From Bacillota bacterium (GTDB taxonomy: Bacteria > Bacillota > Clostridia > Lachnospirales > Lachnospiraceae), in assembly GCA_023386315.1 (NCBI GenBank), contig JAEWJZ010000028.1, positions 248,001 to 312,000 of the forward strand: a stretch of 64,000 bases of DNA, in the 5' to 3' direction. Position 1 is the stretch's first letter. Every line of letters begins with the position of its first letter. The translations under genes and the position numbers were made by a program. A model generated the notes under the pieces. The model worked only from the letters and a program-made list of their open reading frames with translations, searched no databases and was not told where the DNA came from. Positions 8,737-16,758 of the stretch are shown one piece after another.

Positions 8737-9264
8737 ATGGAATATGAAGATATTTTTAGAAAGAGATATTCTGTACGAAAGTATAAGGATCAGTTGGTTG
8801 AGGATGAAAAATTGAATAAAATTCTGGAAGCTGGAAGGTTAGCGCCTACCGCAGGAAATCATCAGCCACAAAGAATTTTAGTTGTGAACAATGAAGAAGG
8901 GCTTGCAAAAATGCAGGCATGTACACCTTGTCATTTTAATGCAAAGCTATTATTTTTAGTTTGTTATGACAAACAAGCAGAACATCACAATCATTATGGA
9001 GATCAACGACCGTATGGTGAGGTTGACGCAAGCATTGTATTAACGCATATGATGTTGGAAGTATATAATTTAGGGCTTGGCAGTGTTTGGGTCGGGTTGT
9101 TTAATCCTCAATTGCTAAGAAAAAAATTTTGTATTCCAGATCATTATGAAATACTTGGTATCATGCCTGTTGGTTATCCAGCCGATGATGCTGAACCCAG
9201 TAAGATGCACTATGAAAAATATCTCGTTGAGGAAACCGTTTTTTATAATACATTCAAATGCTAA
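8737..9264 (+). CDS. Nitroreductase-family flavoprotein
   Basis: A 175-aa FMN-dependent oxidoreductase, predicted cytosolic. It begins with the family signature FRKRYSVRKYKDQLVEDEKL. The phosphate-binding segment APTAGNHQPQRILVV and the C-terminal glycine-rich region (GIMPVGYPADDAEPS) are intact. The substrate (nitro compounds, quinones or other electron acceptors) cannot be assigned. GGAGGAATT gives a good RBS. It is probably controlled by the divergent HxlR protein. Confidence 0.87.
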   Translation: MEYEDIFRKRYSVRKYKDQLVEDEKLNKILEAGRLAPTAGNHQPQRILVVNNEEGLAKMQACTPCHFNAKLLFLVCYDKQAEHHNHYGDQRPYGEVDASIVLTHMMLEVYNLGLGSVWVGLFNPQLLRKKFCIPDHYEILGIMPVGYPADDAEPSKMHYEKYLVEETVFYNTFKC

Positions 9265-9458
9265 AAATATTGATACGCTGTTTTCTACTTTTCATATAAC
9301 TACCCACTCTAATTATAACACAATAAAAATGAAAAATATAGTCTTATAATACATGATATATGTATGTATACTAATATTGTAATTCAACTTTGGTTATAAT
9401 TATTTACTAACGTTTCACCACTCTGCCCGTTGTTTCTTTAATTTGGAGGTAAAATCAG

Positions 9459-10208
9459 ATGAATATTAAATTTGATCCCAATAACAATATCATTAAACTC
9501 TGTATAATTGGGATGAGTTTAGAAGATAGTGGGAACTTTGAAGAAGCAAACACGATGTTTCATAAAGCATGGAATGAAGCAGTAGATGACTATGAAAAAT
9601 TTATTGCAGCTTATCATTTCTCCCGTCAACAAAAGGATATCACAGACAGATTGAAGTGGCTGGAAACATCTTTACAGTGTGCGCTAAATGTAAACGATGA
9701 TGATGTAAAGAGTGCATATTCTACGTTATACGTAAACATTTCCCATTGCTATGAGGCGTTGCATGACTTTGACCATGCAAAAAGAAATTATGAATTATCT
9801 GAATTATATAAAGGTGTGCCTTCTGATAAAGGACCGTTTTATCATGGGACTAAGGCAGATTTAAAGATTGGTGATTTACTGACAGCGGGTGGAATTTCAA
9901 ATTACAAGCCTGAGCTTCAAATGAATCACATTTATTTCACAGCGAATATCAATGGTGCGGGACTTGCAGCGGCATTAGCAAAAGGAGAAGGAAGAGAACG
10001 CGTTTATATAATAGAACCAACAGGTGAATTTGAAAACGATCCCAATGTTACTGACAAAAAATTTCCAGGTAACTTAACACGTTCCTATCGCTCAAAAGAG
10101 CCTTTAAGAATTATTGGTGAGGAAACAGAGTGGAATAAAATGACAAATGCAGAAGTAAATAAATGGCGTGAAAATTTAGCAAAAAGCAAGGGCGAAATTA
10201 TTAACTGA
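9459..10208 (+). CDS. arr: Rifampin ADP-ribosyltransferase with TPR-like N-terminus
   Basis: A 249-aa protein in two parts. Residues 1-125 are helical TPR-like repeats (for example GMSLEDSGNFEEANTMFHKA). Residues 128-240 are a complete Arr domain: FYHGTKADLKIGDLL, NHIYFTA and FENDPNVTDKKFPGN, then TRSYRSKEPLRIIGE. The His, Tyr and Asp used by characterised Arr enzymes are present. Arr inactivates rifamycins by transferring ADP-ribose from NAD+ to the C23 hydroxyl. Stand-alone Arr is about 140 aa, so the N-terminal fusion is notable. TTTGGAGGT is the RBS. Confidence 0.9.
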   Translation: MNIKFDPNNNIIKLCIIGMSLEDSGNFEEANTMFHKAWNEAVDDYEKFIAAYHFSRQQKDITDRLKWLETSLQCALNVNDDDVKSAYSTLYVNISHCYEALHDFDHAKRNYELSELYKGVPSDKGPFYHGTKADLKIGDLLTAGGISNYKPELQMNHIYFTANINGAGLAAALAKGEGRERVYIIEPTGEFENDPNVTDKKFPGNLTRSYRSKEPLRIIGEETEWNKMTNAEVNKWRENLAKSKGEIIN

Positions 10209-10233
10209 GGTATCTTCTATTGGAGTTTAATAA

Positions 10234-10803
10234 ATGATAAAAAAATTAAGTTTAACTCAATATCTGGGTGATAAGGGGATCAGTAGTGAATTGATTCAGA
10301 CAATTGAATCGGTGTTTACTCTAAGAACATTAAAAAAGGGCTGCAACCTATTGAATATGGGGGAAAATTCGAAAGTAATCTGTTTCATTCTTCAAGGTAT
10401 CGTAAGGGGAGTATATATCAATGAAGAGGGAGATGAAATTACAAAATGCTTTTCGAAAGAAGGAGAATGGTGCTGCTTTTATAATATTCTTAGTGATGGT
10501 CCGTCAAAGTATTGGATTGAGGCTCTGGAAGATTGTCAGATCGCAGAGATAGGGGTAGAACAGCTCCGCGGTATTATAAAAAAGTACCAGCAGTTTCGGA
10601 TTCTTTATGACGAACTGTATAATGACGCCTTTATGTTAAGCGATGAAAAGGGTGTATCCTTTCAGCGAATGAATGCAAAACAAAGATATCTTCATTTTGC
10701 AGAAAAATATCCTGATATCAAAGAACGTGTGAAACAGGAGTATATAGCCTCTTATATTGGAATTACTCCAAGTTCCTTAAGCAGAATTAAAAGAGAACTG
10801 TAG
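10234..10803 (+). CDS. Crp/Fnr-family transcriptional regulator
   Basis: A 189-aa regulator: cyclic-nucleotide-binding-type beta barrel (residues 25-120) and a short C-terminal HTH (YIASYIGITPSSLSRIKREL). No Fnr-type Cys cluster is present, so it is not an Fnr iron-sulfur sensor. Similar short Crp-like proteins in Firmicutes and Bacteroidetes often control neighbouring oxidoreductases. It begins 25 nt after arr and may be co-transcribed with it; a strong terminator overlaps its 3' end. The target could be the SDR gene downstream. Confidence 0.82.
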   Translation: MIKKLSLTQYLGDKGISSELIQTIESVFTLRTLKKGCNLLNMGENSKVICFILQGIVRGVYINEEGDEITKCFSKEGEWCCFYNILSDGPSKYWIEALEDCQIAEIGVEQLRGIIKKYQQFRILYDELYNDAFMLSDEKGVSFQRMNAKQRYLHFAEKYPDIKERVKQEYIASYIGITPSSLSRIKREL

Positions 10804-10838
10804 TTGTCATTTGGCAATTACAGTTCTCTTTTTTTTTG
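10793..10838 (+). terminator. Intrinsic terminator after the Crp-like gene
   Basis: A 14-bp stem (GAGAACTGTAGTTG at 10793-10806 with CAATTACAGTTCTC at 10815-10828, one G-U) is followed by ten Ts. The left arm overlaps the last codons of the gene. Confidence 0.9.
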
Positions 10839-10887
10839 ATATGATTTAGAAAATAAATAAGAATAAATAGAAAATGGAGTAAAATTT

Positions 10888-11682
10888 ATGGAGCGTAAAG
10901 TTACTTTAATAACAGGTTGTTCTTCAGGTTTAGGAAGGAGATTATGTATTCTGTTAGCTGAGAAAGGATATCTGGTAGTCGCCACAGCAAGAGATATCAG
11001 TAAAATAGACGATGTCCCGGCGGATATCAAATTGGAAATGGATGTAACTGATGAAAAATCTATAAAAAATGCAATGGAAACAGTTATCAGACAGTATGGA
11101 AGAATTGATATTCTGATAAATAATGCAGGATATTCGGTCAGATCTGCAATTGAAGAAATCGATTTAAAAGAAATGTCCAAAATGTTTGAAGTTAATGTAT
11201 ATGGAGTCATCCGTATGATACAGGCAGTGGCACCATATATGAGAAAACAGAATTCTGGAAAGATTATAAACATTGGTTCTATTTCTGGAAAGTTGACAAG
11301 TTATGTAAATGGCAGTTATTGTGCATCAAAGCATGCAATAGAAGCAATCAGTGATGCGGCGAGAATGGAATTGCAGAGTTTTGGAATTCAGGTGTCTGTG
11401 TTCGAACCGGGTGCAATTAATACAGAGTTTTTCAATACACTATCGATAAACTCAGATGAAAAAATGAAAAATAGTAAGTCGCCCTACATTGGCCTTTACC
11501 AAAAGGATCTGAATTATAGAAAAAAGCAGAAGCGGGCTGATGCACGAAAGGCAGCAGAAGATATCTATAAGAGACTCAAAAAGAAAAAGTTGAAGGCCCG
11601 CTATAAGATAGCAGTGCCCCCAATTTTTAATTTGATGATTATACTGCCAGATGTTGTAAGAGAAAAGATGATGCTCAAATAA
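10888..11682 (+). CDS. Short-chain dehydrogenase/reductase (SDR)
   Basis: A 264-aa classical SDR. The cofactor motif TGCSSGLGR lies near residue 9, NNAG near 87, catalytic Ser in NIGSISGKL and YCASKHA (YxxxK). It oxidises or reduces an alcohol/carbonyl pair with NAD(P)H; the substrate is unknown. The basic C-terminal tail (KKKKLKARYKIAVPP) followed by a hydrophobic end could touch the membrane, as in several lipid-acting SDRs. It starts after its own terminator-isolated leader and appears monocistronic. Confidence 0.87.
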   Translation: MERKVTLITGCSSGLGRRLCILLAEKGYLVVATARDISKIDDVPADIKLEMDVTDEKSIKNAMETVIRQYGRIDILINNAGYSVRSAIEEIDLKEMSKMFEVNVYGVIRMIQAVAPYMRKQNSGKIINIGSISGKLTSYVNGSYCASKHAIEAISDAARMELQSFGIQVSVFEPGAINTEFFNTLSINSDEKMKNSKSPYIGLYQKDLNYRKKQKRADARKAAEDIYKRLKKKKLKARYKIAVPPIFNLMIILPDVVREKMMLK

Positions 11683-11776
11683 TAAATAACCTGACTAACT
11701 GTTGTCATGTTATTTATGCTATAATATCCATGATAAGTAAACAATTGTTAATTATTTCTCTAAAGGGAGGTAAATC

Positions 11777-12529
11777 ATGGGTGCTGAATATATTAATCTG
11801 ACAGCAGACAATTTGAATCATGAACATTTATGCTGCGCCATAGCCGATAAAAAACATCAATGCGGAGTTGATGCAAAAAAAGCCTGGCTGAAAGAAAGAA
11901 TCATTGAAGGACATGTATTTAGAAAATTGAATGTAAAGGGAAAGGTTTTCATAGAATATGCACCTCTCGATAAGGCTTGGGTGCCTGTTACCGGCGAAAA
12001 TTATATTTACGTCTATTGCCTATGGGTATCGGGAAGCTTTAAAGGAAACGGTTATGGAAAAGAATTGATAGAATACTGTATTGAAGATGCAAAAGCGCAG
12101 GGGAAGTCAGGTGTTTGTATAATCAGCTCAATAAAGAAAAAGCCCTTCCTGTCCGAAAAGAAATTTTTAGAACGGTTTGGCTTTACGACTGTTGATAATG
12201 CTGGAAAAGAATATGTTCTGATGGCATTATCGTTTGACGGAGAAACGCCCCGGTTTTCTGAAGATGTAAAAAATCAAAGAATCAATAGCAATGACCTGAC
12301 GATTTACTACGGCTTGCAGTGTCCTTATATTCCAAATTGTATCGAACAAATCGAAGGCTACTGCAATGCTAACAATATCCCTCTTACCCTGATAGCAGTC
12401 GATACATTGGAAAAGGCAAAATCAATTCCGTGTATTTTTAATAACTGGGCAGTTTTTTATAACGGTAAATTCGAAACGGTGCATTTATTAAATGAGGGAT
12501 ATTTGAAGAAATTACTTGAACGGGGGTGA
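11777..12529 (+). CDS. GNAT acetyltransferase with C-terminal YoaP-like domain
   Basis: A 250-aa protein. The N-terminal GNAT fold (about 5-150) carries the acetyl-CoA loop GNGYGKELIEYC. The C-terminal half (about 165-250, YYGLQCPYIPNCIEQIEGYC) matches YoaP-type extensions, a thioredoxin-like region with a CPY...C motif. The acceptor substrate is unknown. It shares length and layout with the gene at 36615, so the window holds two paralogues. GGGAGG is the RBS, and it is followed 4 nt later by the toroid protein, implying an operon. Confidence 0.85.
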   Translation: MGAEYINLTADNLNHEHLCCAIADKKHQCGVDAKKAWLKERIIEGHVFRKLNVKGKVFIEYAPLDKAWVPVTGENYIYVYCLWVSGSFKGNGYGKELIEYCIEDAKAQGKSGVCIISSIKKKPFLSEKKFLERFGFTTVDNAGKEYVLMALSFDGETPRFSEDVKNQRINSNDLTIYYGLQCPYIPNCIEQIEGYCNANNIPLTLIAVDTLEKAKSIPCIFNNWAVFYNGKFETVHLLNEGYLKKLLERG

Positions 12530-12533
12530 TTTA

Positions 12534-13508
12534 GTGGAATTGAATAACTCATCAGTAGTTACGTGGCTGCTTAGTGGTGACGTATCAGTACAATATCAAA
12601 CACACAGAGACCTGCTTTGCTCTTCGCCAGAGATAATAAACGGGTTGAGAATGAGAATCGCAGAGGAAGGCTGGGGAAAGCGTTTTCTGGAAGGGCGCGA
12701 CGAGCAGACAGGTCTGTGGGGAAACGGTTTGTATTCGCCAAAATGGATTTCCACACATTACACGTTGCTTGATTTGAAAAACATTGGTTTGGACCCAGCC
12801 TGTCCTCAGTATGCCGAAAGCAGCAGGATCCTGCTTGATGGGATGTGGACAGGTAAGGGGCAGGCAAAAAAGTACCGCTTTCAGGATTTGTGTGTCTGCG
12901 CCATGATTCTTGGTATTTGCTGTTATAGTAAGCTCCAGGAGAAAAAGCTCAATGAAATCGTAGATTACATATTGGAAAAGCAGTATCCGGACGGTGGATG
13001 GAATTGCAATTGGGATAAAGGCGATATGCATAGCTCCCTGCATACCACACTGTCTGTATTGGAAGCCTTCCGGGATTATGAGCTTAATGGGTATGGCTAT
13101 CGGCTTGATAAGATCAGCGAATGCATTCCTAAAGCGTGGGAGTTCATCCTAAAGAAAAACCTGTTCCGGTCGGTGCATTCGGGAGAAATAATTGATCAGA
13201 AGATGCTGAAACTGTCTTACCCATGCCGCTGGAAGTACGATATCTTAAGGTGCATGGATTATTTCGCATCTGTTCAGAAAAGCTATGATTCCCGCATGGA
13301 GGAAGCACTGGAACTAATCATACAAAAGAAACGGAAAAACAACTCCTGGCCGGTACAACAGAAGTATTTCGGACAGGTTCACTTTGATATGGAGCAGACT
13401 GGCGGCGACAGCCGCTTCAACACCCTCCGGGTTCTGCGGGTGTTGAAGCTTTATCGGCCCGGGCTATTTGGGATACTGATCAGTAAAGGAGATAAACGAG
13501 GTGACTAA
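12534..13508 (+). CDS. Prenyltransferase/squalene-cyclase-like toroid protein
   Basis: A 324-aa all-helical protein with alpha/alpha toroid repeats, seen in QYPDGGWNCNWDKG and GLWGNGLYSPKWISTHYTLL (QxxDGGW-type motifs). It lacks the DxDD motif of class II terpene cyclases, so a cyclase activity is not supported; other toroid proteins act as binding scaffolds. The start is GTG 12534 with CGGGGGTG 6 nt upstream. The ATG at 12516 would overlap the preceding gene. It sits between the GNAT-YoaP and C_GCAxxG_C_C genes with near-zero spacing. Confidence 0.75.
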   Translation: MELNNSSVVTWLLSGDVSVQYQTHRDLLCSSPEIINGLRMRIAEEGWGKRFLEGRDEQTGLWGNGLYSPKWISTHYTLLDLKNIGLDPACPQYAESSRILLDGMWTGKGQAKKYRFQDLCVCAMILGICCYSKLQEKKLNEIVDYILEKQYPDGGWNCNWDKGDMHSSLHTTLSVLEAFRDYELNGYGYRLDKISECIPKAWEFILKKNLFRSVHSGEIIDQKMLKLSYPCRWKYDILRCMDYFASVQKSYDSRMEEALELIIQKKRKNNSWPVQQKYFGQVHFDMEQTGGDSRFNTLRVLRVLKLYRPGLFGILISKGDKRGD

Positions 13509-13929
13509 ATTGGAAATGACGATAAAAGAAAGAGTACATGAATTGTATTGGAAATATGATATTAATTGTGCAAGAACAGCATTAACCTGTTTATGTGAAT
13601 TATTTCATGTTAGTCTGGAGGAACAAACCTTAAACGCTGCAATTGGTTTGCATGGAGCAGGAGGATATAGAGCTCAATGCGGGTTAGTTGAAGGTGCTTT
13701 AATGTTTATTGGAATTTATTTCAGTCAGAAAGGAAAATCTGATACTGATATAGCTGCGCTTTGTTACCAATATGCTGATGAATTTACCGAAAAATATAAA
13801 TCATTAAAATGCTTCGATTTACGTCCAAATGGTTTTAGTGAAAACGATCCACCTCACGCCTGTGAGAAATTAACTGCTGAAACGATTGAATTTTCAAGTG
13901 AATTTATTAAGAAATATGACGTAATTTAG
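13501..13929 (+). CDS. C_GCAxxG_C_C family redox protein
   Basis: A 142-aa protein of the family named for spaced cysteines. Visible are Cys in YDINCARTALTCLCELF, the GLHGAGGYRAQCGLVEGAL core (the family GCAxxG position reads GAGGYRAQCG), KCFDLR and the C-terminal HACEKL. The family is thought to bind metal or act in redox chemistry at the inner face of the membrane. The GTG start at 13501 has AAAGGAG about 8 nt upstream and overlaps the toroid gene by 8 nt. It ends the three-gene unit. Confidence 0.78.
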   Translation: MTKLEMTIKERVHELYWKYDINCARTALTCLCELFHVSLEEQTLNAAIGLHGAGGYRAQCGLVEGALMFIGIYFSQKGKSDTDIAALCYQYADEFTEKYKSLKCFDLRPNGFSENDPPHACEKLTAETIEFSSEFIKKYDVI

Positions 13930-13932
13930 ATC

Positions 13933-13983
13933 AAAAGAGCAGACACGGTTAAGCATTTCTTTCTCGTCTGTGGTAAATTGTTT
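13933..13983 (+). repeat. 51-bp direct repeat, copy 1
   Basis: Nearly identical (about 4-5 differences) to 15076-15126. Copy 2 forms the promoter-proximal leader of the AraC gene; copy 1 leads into no intact gene, so it may mark a deleted or decayed paralogue. Confidence 0.6.
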
Positions 13984-14051
13984 AAAGTAAATTCACTGCA
14001 GGAATTGGAATTTTATGATAAAGATTATGCGAAAGAAGTATTGTGGTAAGA

Positions 14052-14093
14052 TAGCTGGCAGAAATTACTCCCGTAAATAATTTCTGCCAGCTA
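14052..14093. repeat. Perfect 16-bp inverted repeat without a T-tract
   Basis: TAGCTGGCAGAAATTA (14052-14067) and its exact complement (14078-14093) flank a 10-nt loop, between converging genes. No U-run follows on either strand, so it is not a standard intrinsic terminator. Confidence 0.6.
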
Positions 14094-14202
14094 CTCTAAT
14101 GAATAGCCCATGCTGCACCCCCCCATACAATATAAATTAATACATTTTTGTAGCAACCGACGGTTAATTTAGATACACAGATTCTCTTACTTCACACTAT
14201 AA

Positions 14203-14706
14203 TTAAACAAAAATTTTATTGAATATTTTATGAAATATAACACTAAATCCAATCGGTAAAAATGCGTATATTAATCCTATTATAATTGATAATGCTAAAA
14301 CACCTATTGTTATCATACTATCGCTGTATATTTTATACAATGCTAATACTGATATTGCACCAAATATTAATCCAGTAAATAATCCTGGTGATATTCTTCG
14401 GTCTATAATTGTATATATTATATGGTCGAAACAATTAATAAATCCCCAGACTATTATTCCAATACCTAAAAATAACAACTTATTCCCTGCAAAATGAAAA
14501 CTAATAAATCCTATTAATAGTAATGGTAAATAGAAAAACAAGTTGTTTGCCATCCAATGTCCATAAGTGATTTTTTCTGGAAGCCACTTATGTTCCTTCA
14601 TCCAAGTAGGAAAGTCACCCAATGCTTCCTCTAATAAGTGAAAAGGAATATAGGTAATAATTATCCCTGCCATGAAATACTGAATATTAAAATTTAATAA
14701 ATTCAT
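14203..14706 (-). CDS. HXXEE-domain membrane protein
   Basis: A 167-aa integral membrane protein with about five hydrophobic segments. The family motif is seen as HLLEEALGDFPTW near residue 23, followed by HWMANN and FDHIIYT, all conserved polar positions of HXXEE proteins. The function of the family is not established; the clustered His and Glu within membrane helices suggest a metal-dependent enzyme. The gene is AT-rich like its surroundings. AAAGGGGTAATTC precedes the ATG on the minus strand. Confidence 0.75.
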   Translation of the reverse strand: MNLLNFNIQYFMAGIIITYIPFHLLEEALGDFPTWMKEHKWLPEKITYGHWMANNLFFYLPLLLIGFISFHFAGNKLLFLGIGIIVWGFINCFDHIIYTIIDRRISPGLFTGLIFGAISVLALYKIYSDSMITIGVLALSIIIGLIYAFLPIGFSVIFHKIFNKIFV

Positions 14707-15143
14707 TGAATTACCCCTTTGATATTATATTTACATTGCATAAAACTTATTGCTATATTAATTTCTACAATTTTAGTACTCTTCGTGGAGTGAAATCTCT
14801 GTGATCTTTTTCAGATCCCCACTGCACAGGATTTCCAGATGGTCAAATATTTTTTTCGCAGAAAATCAAAAATTCAGTTTAACTTTAACTGTTAAAGATT
14901 AGCATATCATATGTTGCTGTAATTTTCCAGGTCTATTCGAAGCGATAACGTTGTTTACCATTGCAAAATTGGTTGTCTTTTGATAAATTTAAATATAGAT
15001 TGCAGAGTGTTTTTAGGTTAAATAAAATTTAAACCCTACCAGGTTCAAGCGGCACTACAGGCGCTGATTAGATAAAAAAGAGCAGATACGGTTAAGCATT
15101 TTTCCTCCGTCTGTGGTAAATTGTTTGGAGTGAGGTAATCAAT
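14707..15143. other. 437-bp intergenic region with decayed sequence
   Basis: It holds the upstream region of the HXXEE gene (left) and the AraC leader with repeat copy 2 (right). Between them are short coding-like scraps: on the minus strand near 14775-14850 a tail reading IFDHLEILCSGDLKKITEI, and on the plus strand near 15030-15070 one reading KFKPYQVQAALQALIR. Neither is long enough to identify. I see no RNA gene. Confidence 0.4.
15076..15126 (+). repeat. 51-bp direct repeat, copy 2 (AraC leader)
   Basis: Matches 13933-13983. It ends 17 nt before the start codon of the AraC-GyrI regulator and probably contains its promoter or operator. Confidence 0.6.
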
Positions 15144-16049
15144 ATGCACGCATGGGAATCCATACAAAAAACTTTGAATCATATTGAAGAAAATCTTGGT
15201 GAAGAAATTGAAATCGATACACTGGCAGAAATTGCCGGACTGTCAACGTTTTATTATCAGAGATTATTCACACGGTTGGTAAAAACTTCCGTTCGGGATT
15301 ATATTAAGCTGCGCCGTTTGGCAAAATCAACAGTTATGCTGCGTGATAAAGAAAACCGCATTATTGACATTGCGATGAATTACGGTTTTGGGAGTCACGT
15401 AACTTATACACGTGCTTTTACGAAAACCTACGGGATTACACCATCTGAGTACCGGAGCAAGAATATTAGTCTGCAAAATTTTGAAAAGCCTGATTTATTG
15501 CTTGGTTATATAGTGATTAATGAAGGGGTACCTCTGATTAGTGATGGATTAGTTCTGGAAATGAACCGTAAATTTCTCAAAAAACCAATTGAGTTTCTTG
15601 GTGTAATAGGCTATTATCCGTTCCGTTCTGGTAAAATGCTAGGCGAAAAAACCGGTGTTGATACGATTGGTGATATTTGGGACGGGTTTTACAGGGAGCT
15701 TCCATGTATCCCGTATATCCCGGAAGGGCGTCGTATTGGTGTTTCTTATAAGGGAGATGCGCCAGAAGGTTATTCCAGTTATTTTGTTGGTGCTGAAATC
15801 GAAAAAGATGAGAAAGATCATAACTTATTTAATTGGCAGCTACCTGCACGGGAATATGTGGTCTGCGGATTTGAATCAGAAAACAACCAGCAGATGGTAG
15901 TTGGTATGGGGAAGGCAATGAAATACACCCGGTTTTGGCTGAAAAAGCATGGTTTAATAGCCGACGGATTTTTTCCTGAAATGTATTATAAAAGCAAGTC
16001 TGACGTCGTTTATGCGGAGCTATGGATTCCGTTTAAGAAACGAGGTTGA
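15144..16049 (+). CDS. AraC-family regulator with GyrI-like effector domain
   Basis: A 301-aa protein. Two AraC HTH motifs occupy residues 8-108 (IDTLAEIAGLSTFYYQRLFT, and IIDIAMNYGFGSHVTYTRAF). A GyrI-like small-molecule-binding domain fills about 125-300. This N-HTH/C-effector order is that of Rob/SoxS-like multidrug or stress regulators. GGAGTGAGG is the RBS. It is followed 28 nt later by a PNPOx-like gene, so they are likely co-transcribed. A second protein of the same layout lies at 30553. Confidence 0.87.
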   Translation: MHAWESIQKTLNHIEENLGEEIEIDTLAEIAGLSTFYYQRLFTRLVKTSVRDYIKLRRLAKSTVMLRDKENRIIDIAMNYGFGSHVTYTRAFTKTYGITPSEYRSKNISLQNFEKPDLLLGYIVINEGVPLISDGLVLEMNRKFLKKPIEFLGVIGYYPFRSGKMLGEKTGVDTIGDIWDGFYRELPCIPYIPEGRRIGVSYKGDAPEGYSSYFVGAEIEKDEKDHNLFNWQLPAREYVVCGFESENNQQMVVGMGKAMKYTRFWLKKHGLIADGFFPEMYYKSKSDVVYAELWIPFKKRG

Positions 16050-16077
16050 TATATAATGAATGATGGAGGAAAAGAAA

Positions 16078-16569
16078 ATGAGTATGTACCAGGAAGGATT
16101 GAAATTACTGGAAGAACAATTTGGAAATGGCAAGGACAATGTTATATCACTTGCGACGATTGCACGGGAGCCGGGCAATGATGGAAAACCCCGCCCTGTT
16201 GTCCGCAGTGTGGACGCCTATTATGAAGACTGCACATTCTATGTTGTTACACATGCCAAATCAAACAAGATGCAGCAAATCGATCAAAACCAGGAAGTTT
16301 CGGTAGCAGGATGCTTAGAGATGTTTACCGCTAACGGAGTAGCTGAAAATCTTGGCTGGGTGCTTGATCCGAAAAATGCTGTAATTAGAACCAAGCTCCG
16401 CACAGCTTTTGCAGAGTGGTATGACATGGCAAATAATGAAAAAGACGAAAATTGCTGCTTTTTAGCTATCCACCTCACAAAAGGAACATTAAATATCAAC
16501 CACTGGGAAAAATTATACCACATGGATTTTGTAAATAAGACTGATATGAAAAATGGGGGAATTTTTTAA
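16078..16569 (+). CDS. Pyridoxamine 5'-phosphate oxidase-family protein
   Basis: A 163-aa split-barrel flavin-binding protein. Motifs include VISLATIAREPGNDGKPRPV, then VRSVDAYYEDCTFYVVTHAKSN and KMQQIDQN. Most such stand-alone members bind FMN or F420 and reduce or detoxify small molecules; true PNPOx activity is unlikely at this size. I chose ATG 16078 because GGAGG (16065-16069) lies 8 nt upstream; the in-frame ATG at 16060 lies ahead of that RBS. It is probably a target of the upstream AraC regulator. Confidence 0.82.
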   Translation: MSMYQEGLKLLEEQFGNGKDNVISLATIAREPGNDGKPRPVVRSVDAYYEDCTFYVVTHAKSNKMQQIDQNQEVSVAGCLEMFTANGVAENLGWVLDPKNAVIRTKLRTAFAEWYDMANNEKDENCCFLAIHLTKGTLNINHWEKLYHMDFVNKTDMKNGGIF

Positions 16570-16594
16570 GAGTAATCAGTGTATTATCATTATA

Positions 16595-16644
16595 AAACTT
16601 CCTGTTTGTTTACTTGTTGAGAGTATAGCAAACAGGAGGTTTTT
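16595..16644 (+). terminator. Intrinsic terminator after the AraC/PNPOx unit
   Basis: A 14-bp stem (AAACTTCCTGTTTG at 16595-16608 with CAAACAGGAGGTTT at 16629-16642, one G-U) runs into five Ts. Confidence 0.85.
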
Positions 16645-16758
16645 GTATATTCTTTACTTAATCCTTTTAAGAATGCTAACGGTCATGGAAAAGGAAAGAG
16701 CGTTGTGATACAATGAAAAAGCAGGTTTTAATAAAAAGTTTATACGAAGGAAGAATTC

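Noticed and set aside
12534..13508. Active terpene/squalene cyclase
   Set aside because: Toroid repeats are present but the DxDD catalytic motif is not.
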